The position numbers and the translations under genes were made by a program. The notes under the pieces were generated by a model that did no database searches, was not told where the DNA came from, and saw only the letters and a list, made by a program, of their open reading frames with translations. A DNA stretch of 5,139 nt from NCBI GenBank assembly GCA_946544695.1, contig CAMNMO010000231.1, forward strand, positions 1-5,139, given 5' to 3'. The first letter of the stretch is position 1, and each line of letters starts with the position of its first letter. The stretch is from an uncultured Ruminococcus sp. (GTDB lineage: Bacteria; Bacillota; Clostridia; Oscillospirales; Ruminococcaceae). Positions 1 to 5,139 of the stretch are shown piece after piece.

Positions 1-30
1 TGCTTGCTTGCTTGCTTGCTTGCTTGCTTG
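1..30. repeat. Tetranucleotide tandem repeat (TGCT)7.5, AAGC on the minus strand
   Basis: Thirty bases of uninterrupted TGCT repeat, reaching the left edge, so the true copy number may be greater. On the minus strand it reads as AAGC units and begins directly after the P2 -10 box, so it would form the first transcribed bases. A four-base unit is prone to slipped-strand length change. All reading frames through it are open. Confidence 0.95.
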
Positions 31-59
31 AGTATAGCACCTGAACATAGCCATGTCAA
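31..59 (-). promoter_or_regulatory. Sigma-A type promoter P2 (TTGACA, 17 bp, TATACT)
   Basis: The -35 box TTGACA (54-59) is perfect, the spacer is 17 bp and the -10 box TATACT (31-36) differs from consensus by one base. It lies about 90 bp downstream of P1 in the same direction. Transcription would start around 23-25, inside the tetranucleotide repeat that begins immediately after the -10 box. The gene it serves is beyond the left edge. Confidence 0.8.
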
Positions 60-76
60 CCCCTTTCGAGAGATTA

Positions 77-119
77 ATTGTAAATTTTCGGTGAATAAAG
101 CCCTACAACCTTTTACAAT
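77..119. promoter_or_regulatory. Possible operator: inverted repeat ATTGTAAA-N27-TTTACAAT
   Basis: ATTGTAAA (77-84) and TTTACAAT (112-119) are exact reverse complements, with centres 35 bp apart. The right copy sits directly next to the P1 -10 box and covers its predicted start site; the left copy is about 18 bp upstream of the P2 -35 box. The placement fits two half-operators for one regulator, or a stem in the P1 transcript. AT-rich eight-mers pair by chance fairly easily, so this remains tentative. Confidence 0.35.
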
Positions 120-148
120 ATTTTACCATATAGCAGTGGAAAAGTCAA
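120..148 (-). promoter_or_regulatory. Sigma-A type promoter P1 (TTGACT, 17 bp, TAAAAT)
   Basis: The -35 box TTGACT is at 143-148 and the -10 box TAAAAT at 120-125, separated by exactly 17 bp. The expected start point is near 113, reading leftward out of the window. A run of nine A residues (minus strand, 172-180) and further A-tracts lie upstream and could act as an UP element or bend the DNA. The sequence match is strong; activity is inferred. Confidence 0.72.
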
Positions 149-197
149 TAGAATTTGCGTGAATGCAGCGATTTTTTTTTAGTGACATATTTTTGCC

Positions 198-377
198 TTA
201 TTTTTTCTCTTTCGGGGGTGATATAATGGTAATAACTACCATTTCTGTTATTGGAGCTCTGTGACTTCCGTACATATTAATTGAGAACATAGCTTTTTGC
301 ATATATTTTGATGGTATTAGTCCTGTTTTATTCGTCAAAGCCGCACCGTCATTACCACTGAAATATATGCTTGTCAC
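198..377 (-). CDS. Candidate 59-codon small ORF overlapping the kinase stop (uncertain)
   Basis: An open frame starts at a GTG that overlaps the kinase TGA as GTGA, the usual arrangement for translationally coupled genes, and runs 59 codons to a TAA at 198-200. The predicted peptide contains SIYFSGNDGAALTNKTG and later GSHRAPITEMVVITIISPP, and ends in a lysine-rich tail PPKEKK. I recognise no family. A possible ribosome binding site is GGAG about 11 nt before the GTG, which is weak; an internal ATG at codon 26 would give 34 residues but has no site at all. Against it: the frame is short enough to occur by chance, the region is more AT-rich than the real genes, it uses many ATA, CCA and TCA codons, and a long inverted repeat covers its first third. 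It could equally be a noncoding 3' structure. Confidence 0.2.
   Translation of the reverse strand: MTSIYFSGNDGAALTNKTGLIPSKYMQKAMFSINMYGSHRAPITEMVVITIISPPKEKK
225..243. repeat. Short perfect hairpin AATGGTA-N5-TACCATT
   Basis: Seven-base arms with a 5-nt loop (225-231 and 237-243). The loop side also contains AATAAC (231-236), which can pair with GTTATT at 247-252, so two mutually exclusive stems are possible. The stem is AT-rich and not followed by a T run; an operator or minor RNA structure is possible, and chance cannot be excluded. Confidence 0.35.
299..370. repeat. Long imperfect inverted repeat just after the kinase stop codon
   Basis: GCATATATTT at 299-308 is the exact reverse complement of AAATATATGC at 361-370. 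The pairing continues inward through two G-T wobbles, one mismatch and five further pairs (TGGTA 312-316 with TACCA 353-357), leaving a loop of about 36 nt. The outer arm ends three bases from the kinase TGA. There is no T run on either side, so it is not a standard intrinsic terminator; it could protect an mRNA 3' end or be the remains of a small inverted-repeat element. Confidence 0.55.
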
Positions 378-3300
378 TTGATAAGGCTCTCCAATGTTTC
401 AAACAATACATTGTTGTCTATCGGCTTGCTGAGGTGTGCATTCATTCCTGCTTGCAGACTTCTTTGAACGTCCTCATCAAAGGCGTTGGCAGTCATAGCG
501 ATTATGGGGATAGTTTTTGCATCTGCTCTGTCAAGCGCTCTTATTCTTGCCGTAGCCTCAAGACCGTCCATTTCGGGCATTCTTACGTCCATAAGCACAG
601 CATCATAGTGTCCCACTTCACTTGCGGAGAATTTTTCGAGTGCTGTCTTGCCATTCTCAGCATGATCGACATTGATCCCACGCATTGAAAGTACCATTTT
701 AACGATCTCTGCGTTTATGGGAACGTCTTCGGCAAGCAGTATGTTTTTTCCATTAAGATCTGCCTTGTGACCCGTATCCCTTACGGCATTGTTTTTCCTT
801 TTATAAGCAGACCTGAATTCTTCAATAACATTATCTGCAAACAGCGGCTTTGCAATAAAACTGTCTATACCTGCGCTCTGTGCTTTATCAAGCACATCGT
901 CCCACTTATATGCAGTGATGATTATGATAGCGGTTTCGTGACCGACGATCTTACGTATCTCTCTTGCAGTTTCAACTCCGTCCATTTCAGGCATTTTCAG
1001 GTCTATGAGCAGCAGATCGTATGGTCGATGTCTTGCTTGTCTCAGCTTTACAAGTTTGATAGCTTCCTTGCCCGAAAGAACTGTCTCGCAGGCGATACCC
1101 GCTTTGCCAAGCACCAGTTGTGAGTGTTCACAGGCGACAGGATCATCGTCTGCGACAAGAACACTCAGCTTGGTAAGGTTTATATCCGTATCCTCTGTGT
1201 CGCTTTCGGAATGTGCGGAGTCCATGAGTGTGACCGTGACGGTAAATGTCGTACCCTTGCCCTTTTCACTCTGCACCTCGATGTTGCCGTTCATCATCTC
1301 GACTATGTTTTTAGTGATGGCCATTCCAAGTCCCGAGCTGCCGTATTTGTTGGTAGCGGAGCTGTCCTCCTGGCTGAAGGTGTCGAATAGCTTGGGCAGA
1401 TATTCGGGGCTCATGCCTATACCTGTATCGGATATTGTAAAGAGCAGGGCAGATCTGTTGTCAAAATGTGCAGTTCTTTCGGCAGTAAGCTCCACGCTTC
1501 CGCCCACGGGGGTGAACTTGACAGCATTGCCGAGAATGTTTATAAGCACCTGACGCAGCTTCATATTGTCACCGATATAATGGGAATCCACCGAGCCGAT
1601 AACACGGCAGTTATAGTTAAGCCCCTTATCCGAACACTGAGCGCTGAAAATGGTGTTTATCTGCTCCAGCAGCTTAGAGAAGGAGAAGTCCTCGTTTTTG
1701 AGTACCATTCTGCCCGATTCGATCCTCGACATATCAAGAATGTCGTTGATAATGCTTAATAGGTGGTTTGCCGAGCTTCCGATCTTTTCAAGATGATCTC
1801 TTGTTTTATCAGAAAGCTCAGGATCGTTGAGTGCTATATTGTTGAGCCCGATGATGGCGTTCATGGGAGTTCTTATCTCATGGCTCATGCTTGAGAGGAA
1901 CGAGGTCTTTGCCTTGCTTGCCTGCTCTGCGGCGGCAAGTGCATCGCTGAGTGCCTGGCTCTGCGCCATAGATTCTCTCATTTCGCTGTCTATATCTGTA
2001 AAGCCTACACCAACAGCGTGGACAATGTGATCGTTTCTGTCCTCGGCGTGACGAACTCCTGCCATACGCAGCATTTCATAGGCTTCCTCACCGTTCTTTC
2101 CGACGGTGAGATAACGAAAAGCAATGATAAGCTCCTTTTCAAGGTGCTTGCGGATATTGTCGGGTGCTATAAACTGCAAAAAGCCCTCACGGTAGCTGTC
2201 GGCAACGACCTCGTTTGCATAACGGGTGAATGCTTCAATGTAGGAAAAACGGTCGCCGACCTGAGGTCCATCCTCGGGCTTTACCTCCGAACGGTAGCAG
2301 ATACATTCGTCCGAATCGAGGTCAACGTAATAAACGCTTTTGTAATCCGATGCAAGGGCGGTTATCATGTGATCCTGCCTTGTGCGCAGCTTCTCTTGCT
2401 CCAGCAGCTCATTTTGCAGCTGTAATCTTTGTTCAAGCTCCTCCTGCTTGACCACCGATGTTTCTTTTTCAATGGCAAGCTCGGCATTCTTCTTGCTTTG
2501 CAGGAATATGAATAAGAACATAGCAAGCAGCACGAGTGCAGTCAAAAATGTCTGAACAAGGCTTCGTGCGATTATCCCCTGTGACACCGAACTTACATTT
2601 TCGCTTATAACGCTTTCACGGATAAGATATGTCAACATCCAGTCGGTGCCGTCTATCGGAGTATATGACAGTGTTTCCTTCACATCGTTATATGTAAACG
2701 AAACGACTCCTGCTTTTCCTTTCTCAAAATCAGAACGCAGATCATCGGCAGTTGCATTATCGTCAAAATCAGCTTTTTCCACAGCTTTGAGCAGATTGTC
2801 CTCACTTGCAAGACCTCCGAGCACCATATCTGTAAGAGCAGTGCCGTTCTTTGTGTAGATGTTGCAGAAGGTAGTATCATTGTTATCCGACTGTAGAGAA
2901 ACTCCTTTCAGCATGGTGTTCATATCGATCTCCATAAAGCAGACGTTCAGCGTTTGTCCATTAAGGGGCAGTCTTTCCACAGGCACAGCGATGATAACGC
3001 TTTTGCTGCCGTGACCATTGTCCTTTACGGATATTTCAGGTTCGCTGATATCATTGTAGTCAAAGCTGTACTGCTCTATATCGTCCAGAGTGCCGTCTGC
3101 GGTATAGATAAGTCCGTTTGTGTCCACGAAGGCGAATTTTTCAAGGGTATAGAGCTTTTTCATACGCTGCTGATACACTTGCAGATGCTCTATATCGCTG
3201 AGATCATCTTTTGTCAGCAGGCTGACCGCAGTCTGCATATTCCCGATATTTCGACTCAATTCAGAAGCGACTACCTGCTCACGTCTGCCTGCAAGCTCGT

Positions 3301-3454
3301 CAAGATACAGCTTGCTTACAGAGCTTACTGCCTTTTCGGTATCCTGCTGCGCTTTTTTTCCCGACCAGTATGTGCCGAGTATGAGTATGGCAGCTATCAG
3401 CAGGCTTCCGATAACGGTCGCATACAGACTTGTTTTATTTTTTATCATCTTCAT
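374..3454 (-). CDS. Membrane hybrid sensor histidine kinase: Cache-like sensor, PAS-like, HisKA, HATPase_c, two receiver domains
   Basis: A 1026-residue sensor kinase that should autophosphorylate a histidine in response to an external cue and pass the phosphate to its own receivers and then to an Hpt protein. Domains from the ATG: transmembrane segment about 13-30; extracytoplasmic region 31-297 with two sandwich-like halves (FAFVDTNGLIYTADG and the stretch ending DWMLTYLIRESVI), resembling dCache; second transmembrane segment about 298-319; coiled coil 320-360; PAS-like module about 361-490 (YKSVYYVDLDSDE); HisKA with H525 in SMSHEIRTPMN; HATPase_c with N643, DTGIGM (676-681), an F-box at LFDTFSQED and GLGMAI; receiver 1 about 762-883 (D769-771, phosphoacceptor D818, T847, K869); receiver 2 about 902-1023 (E909-D910, D956, T988, K1010). 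All catalytic residues are intact. The frame can be extended to a GTG at 3497-3499 (1041 aa), but that start has no ribosome binding site, whereas the ATG at 3454 has AGGGG 8 nt upstream and puts the membrane anchor near the N-terminus. The ligand is unknown. Confidence 0.95.
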   Translation of the reverse strand: MKMIKNKTSLYATVIGSLLIAAILILGTYWSGKKAQQDTEKAVSSVSKLYLDELAGRREQVVASELSRNIGNMQTAVSLLTKDDLSDIEHLQVYQQRMKKLYTLEKFAFVDTNGLIYTADGTLDDIEQYSFDYNDISEPEISVKDNGHGSKSVIIAVPVERLPLNGQTLNVCFMEIDMNTMLKGVSLQSDNNDTTFCNIYTKNGTALTDMVLGGLASEDNLLKAVEKADFDDNATADDLRSDFEKGKAGVVSFTYNDVKETLSYTPIDGTDWMLTYLIRESVISENVSSVSQGIIARSLVQTFLTALVLLAMFLFIFLQSKKNAELAIEKETSVVKQEELEQRLQLQNELLEQEKLRTRQDHMITALASDYKSVYYVDLDSDECICYRSEVKPEDGPQVGDRFSYIEAFTRYANEVVADSYREGFLQFIAPDNIRKHLEKELIIAFRYLTVGKNGEEAYEMLRMAGVRHAEDRNDHIVHAVGVGFTDIDSEMRESMAQSQALSDALAAAEQASKAKTSFLSSMSHEIRTPMNAIIGLNNIALNDPELSDKTRDHLEKIGSSANHLLSIINDILDMSRIESGRMVLKNEDFSFSKLLEQINTIFSAQCSDKGLNYNCRVIGSVDSHYIGDNMKLRQVLINILGNAVKFTPVGGSVELTAERTAHFDNRSALLFTISDTGIGMSPEYLPKLFDTFSQEDSSATNKYGSSGLGMAITKNIVEMMNGNIEVQSEKGKGTTFTVTVTLMDSAHSESDTEDTDINLTKLSVLVADDDPVACEHSQLVLGKAGIACETVLSGKEAIKLVKLRQARHRPYDLLLIDLKMPEMDGVETAREIRKIVGHETAIIIITAYKWDDVLDKAQSAGIDSFIAKPLFADNVIEEFRSAYKRKNNAVRDTGHKADLNGKNILLAEDVPINAEIVKMVLSMRGINVDHAENGKTALEKFSASEVGHYDAVLMDVRMPEMDGLEATARIRALDRADAKTIPIIAMTANAFDEDVQRSLQAGMNAHLSKPIDNNVLFETLESLIK

Positions 3455-3462
3455 ATCAATAG

Positions 3463-3467
3463 CCCCT
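3463..3467 (-). promoter_or_regulatory. Ribosome binding site AGGGG for the kinase gene
   Basis: AGGGG lies 8 nt before the ATG at 3452-3454. The alternative GTG 45 nt further upstream has only a GCAAGCATTT context and no purine-rich site. This is the reason for choosing the shorter protein. The match is moderate rather than perfect. Confidence 0.6.
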
Positions 3468-3543
3468 GTTAACGTATCTTGGCGTTTATGATACTTCACA
3501 AATGCTTGCCGACACGCTTATACTGTAGATCGATAAGCTCGCT

Positions 3544-3879
3544 CTATAAACTGCACAATGTTTCAAACTGCAATTTTGCATCTGCCAGAAGCGCTGAGTA
3601 ATCGGTGTCCATCCTGCTGCGCAGAAGCTCCGTCATCTCGCTTACAGGCTTTGTAAGCGGGGTGAGCGACAGATTAGCGTACATACCTTTCAGCGCATGA
3701 GCAGTCTCAAATGCTGCATCAAGATCGCCGTTTCCGATCTGCTGTTCAAGCAGCGACAGTCTGTTGTCAGCAAGTGCCTTCCCGATAAGTCCGATATAGA
3801 AATCTTCTTTATCCATACACCTTGCCAGCCCCTCGTCCACGTCAGCACCGTATTCTCTCAGTTTCTCGATCGTAAGCAT
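3544..3879 (-). CDS. Stand-alone Hpt (histidine phosphotransfer) protein, 111 aa
   Basis: A small cytoplasmic phosphotransfer protein that would carry a phosphoryl group between receiver aspartates. The motif AFETAHALKGMYANL (residues 56-70) matches the Hpt consensus, with H61 as the phosphorylatable histidine and the lysine and glycine after it (HALKG) conserved. The rest is compatible with a four-helix bundle, and 111 residues is a normal length for a single Hpt domain. There is no kinase, receiver or output domain attached. The start is the ATG at 3877-3879: AAGGAGG lies 6 nt upstream (3886-3892), the best ribosome binding site in the window, so the 38-bp overlap with the EAL gene is probably genuine. 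The kinase gene follows after 89 bp. The likely partners are the two receivers of that kinase, though a receiver encoded elsewhere is equally possible as the recipient. Confidence 0.92.
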   Translation of the reverse strand: MLTIEKLREYGADVDEGLARCMDKEDFYIGLIGKALADNRLSLLEQQIGNGDLDAAFETAHALKGMYANLSLTPLTKPVSEMTELLRSRMDTDYSALLADAKLQFETLCSL

Positions 3880-5139
3880 TGTTTGCCTCCTTCAGTTCCT
3901 TTTTTATCAGCCCCTCAAACTCTTCGGGAGGCAGCGGCTTTGAGAAATAATAGCCCTGTATGATGTCGCAGCCAAGCTTTTTCAGCAGTTCCATTTGTTC
4001 CATTGTTTCAACGCCCTCAGCGATAACGGGGACTTCAAGAAGTCTTGCAATATCGATCATGATACCGACAAGTCGTGCGTTTTTGGGATTTTCGCAGATA
4101 CCTCTGATAAACTTCATATCCAGTTTCAAAGCGTCTATCGGAAGAGTGGTCAGCATATTCAGTGATGAGTAACCGCTGCCGAAATCGTCCATTTCTATTT
4201 TAAAGCCGAGTTTGCGTAGCTTATTTACTGTTTCAATGATCTGATCGGAGTCGTCGGTATAGGCAGATTCTGTGATCTCGAGCAACAGCTTCGTGTTCTC
4301 CAGACCGTTGTGTTTGATGATCTCTTCAAGAATGCCGACCAAATGCGAATTGAACACATCTACTCTTGATACATTGACCGACACGGGGATATCTATCCCG
4401 TATTTGTCCCTCCATTGCTTTATCTGTGCGGCTGCTTCATTCCATACGAATCTGTCGAGCTTTTGTATAAGTCCGTTCTCCTCAAAAAGCGAGATGAACT
4501 GCCCGGGGCTGACCATACCGAGTTCGGGGTGAAACCACCGTATAAGGGCTTCTGCGCTCGAAAGCTGCGGTCTGTCACCTCTTATGGAATATTTTGGCTG
4601 ATAATAGACTTTGAACTGTCTTTCAGACAGTGCTTTGTCCATGTCATTGATGAGCCTTTCGGCGTACAGCTCTTTATTGTGCTGTTCATCGTTATAAAAG
4701 TCAAAGCAGGATGTATAGCTGTTTCTGAGCTTCTGACAAGCAAGTCTGGCACAGTCGAAACGATGTTCCATACACTTTTCACTGCCGTCATCTGAAAATA
4801 CACCAAATCGCAAGCTGATATTGCTGTCGTTTATGCGCTCGTCTATCATTTTGATGTACATCGGCAGCTTGTCCTGAATGTCATCGCTGTGCGGAAGATA
4901 GATACAAAACTGATCGTTGTCACGGCGGCAGGCAAGTCCGCCGTTTTCACTAACAAGTTCATGAAGGCTTTCACCGATCGTTTTCAGTACAAGATCGCCG
5001 TAGCTCCTGCCGTACAACTCATTTACCACATGAAAGCGGTTTATATCCACCACTACTGCATCCATCGGCATATTGTTATTCAGTTCGTCAAGCCTTTTGC
5101 CGTATTGAAAGAAAAATTCCTTATGAAACAGTCCTGTCA
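3842..5139 (-). CDS. Degenerate GGDEF plus intact EAL domain protein, cyclic-di-GMP phosphodiesterase (5' end outside window)
   Basis: Likely hydrolyses cyclic-di-GMP to pGpG in the cytoplasm. The first in-frame ATG (5069-5071) is internal: the frame stays open to the right edge and adds 22 residues, including TGLFHKEFFFQYG, which is the usual start of a GGDEF domain. About 431 residues are visible. Numbering from that Met, GGDEF covers roughly 1-125 with the signature replaced by DNDQF (51-55), no RxxD inhibitory site before it, and DIN (9-11) instead of the common DxD, so cyclase activity is unlikely. The EAL domain spans about 140-395: E174-A-L, N233, E265 and E268 (EITES), D295-D296 (DDFGSGYSSL, intact loop 6), K316, E352 (AEGVET) and Q372 (QGYYFSKPL). 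All expected metal and catalytic residues are there. The C-terminal codons overlap the Hpt gene by 38 bp, indicating co-transcription and probably translational coupling. A receiver, PAS or membrane domain could precede GGDEF outside the window. Sure of the family; activity is inferred. Confidence 0.95.
   Translation of the reverse strand, partial: TGLFHKEFFFQYGKRLDELNNNMPMDAVVVDINRFHVVNELYGRSYGDLVLKTIGESLHELVSENGGLACRRDNDQFCIYLPHSDDIQDKLPMYIKMIDERINDSNISLRFGVFSDDGSEKCMEHRFDCARLACQKLRNSYTSCFDFYNDEQHNKELYAERLINDMDKALSERQFKVYYQPKYSIRGDRPQLSSAEALIRWFHPELGMVSPGQFISLFEENGLIQKLDRFVWNEAAAQIKQWRDKYGIDIPVSVNVSRVDVFNSHLVGILEEIIKHNGLENTKLLLEITESAYTDDSDQIIETVNKLRKLGFKIEMDDFGSGYSSLNMLTTLPIDALKLDMKFIRGICENPKNARLVGIMIDIARLLEVPVIAEGVETMEQMELLKKLGCDIIQGYYFSKPLPPEEFEGLIKKELKEANNAYDRETERIRC
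3886..3892 (-). promoter_or_regulatory. Ribosome binding site AAGGAGG for the Hpt gene
   Basis: A seven-base match to the consensus Shine-Dalgarno sequence, 6 nt before the ATG at 3879 and inside the 3' end of the EAL coding region. It decides the Hpt start and shows that the overlap of the two genes is not an annotation artefact. Confidence 0.9.

Larger units (their letters stand above)
1..373. other. Intergenic, signal-rich region downstream of the kinase gene
   Basis: No confident gene lies here. Visibly more AT-rich than the coding part, it holds, reading on the minus strand: a long imperfect stem (370-299), a second small stem (243-225), A-tracts at 206-201, 194-190 and 180-172, promoter P1 (148-120), an 8-bp inverted repeat (119-77), promoter P2 (59-31) and a tetranucleotide repeat running off the left edge. 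It therefore appears to be the upstream region of another minus-strand gene outside the window. I found no GC-rich hairpin followed by a T run in the minus direction, so the kinase transcript has no obvious intrinsic terminator. Confidence 0.7.

Noticed and set aside
1..162. Plus-strand open frame from the left edge through the TGCT repeat to a TGA at 160-162.
   Set aside because: The first residues are only the translated repeat (CLLA units), the rest shows no recognisable protein, and two well-formed minus-strand promoters lie across it. A repeat without stops keeps any frame open.
160..180. Nine-T run at 172-180 as a plus-strand intrinsic terminator.
   Set aside because: The preceding bases form at best a three-pair stem, too weak for a terminator; as A-tract on the minus strand it fits better as an upstream promoter element.
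123..188. Minus-strand 21-codon frame starting MSLKKNRC at the ATG at 186-188.
   Set aside because: It overlaps the P1 -35 and -10 boxes, has only a weak AAGG before it and is very short; no sign of coding.
299..370. Cyclic-di-GMP riboswitch suggested by an AAAGCC-like core in the intergenic region.
   Set aside because: Only a few bases resemble the GEMM core; the paired elements and tetraloop/receptor parts are not there, and the position after a stop codon and within a different stem does not fit.
3500..3543. Promoter before the kinase gene.
   Set aside because: TATAAG and TTGTGA occur in the Hpt-kinase gap, but no pair of boxes has acceptable spacing.
371..4806. Numerous other open frames of about 66-182 codons on the plus strand and two on the minus strand inside the three genes.
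   Set aside because: They are antisense or frame shadows of genes with clear domain content, and none shows a domain or a convincing ribosome binding site.
1..5139. CRISPR arrays, tRNA or rRNA genes, insertion sequences, phage or defence genes.
   Set aside because: No spaced direct repeats, tRNA-like cloverleaf, transposase or nuclease domain was seen on either strand.

Overview
The window reads as a piece of a Gram-positive, anaerobic Firmicutes chromosome, most likely Ruminococcus or a related Oscillospiraceae/Lachnospiraceae gut or rumen bacterium. The basis is indirect: a strong AAGGAGG ribosome binding site, sigma-A type promoters with 17-bp spacers, and the style of the signalling proteins (a Cache-type hybrid kinase with a PAS-like 'YKSVYYVDLDSDE' module next to an EAL protein). 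The assignment is an inference and the species cannot be fixed from this sequence.

Everything clearly coding is on the minus strand, so the reading order is from right to left. From 5139 to 3842 lies the 3' part of a GGDEF-EAL gene whose start is outside the window. Its GGDEF motif is degenerate (DNDQF), but every EAL catalytic residue I could check is present, so it should be a cyclic-di-GMP phosphodiesterase. Overlapping its end by 38 bp is a stand-alone histidine phosphotransfer (Hpt) protein, 3879 to 3544. After an 89-bp gap comes a 1026-residue membrane hybrid histidine kinase, 3454 to 374, with two transmembrane segments, an extracytoplasmic Cache-like sensor, a PAS-like module, HisKA, HATPase_c and two receiver domains. 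I place its start at an ATG with an AGGGG ribosome binding site rather than at an upstream GTG.

The three genes look like one signalling unit: an extracellular cue sensed by the kinase, a multistep His-Asp-His relay through the receivers and the Hpt protein, and cyclic-di-GMP breakdown by the EAL protein as a possible output. No DNA-binding response regulator is visible. How the relay contacts the EAL protein is not visible either; its missing N-terminus is the place to look.

Positions 1 to 373 hold no confident gene but are rich in signals. Two good minus-strand promoters point out of the left edge. An 8-bp perfect inverted repeat lies between them. A tetranucleotide repeat (AAGC on the minus strand, 7.5 copies to the window edge) starts directly after the second -10 box. 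A long imperfect stem lies immediately after the kinase stop codon, and a 59-codon open frame overlaps that stop by GTGA. No intrinsic terminator was found after the kinase, so read-through towards the next gene is possible.
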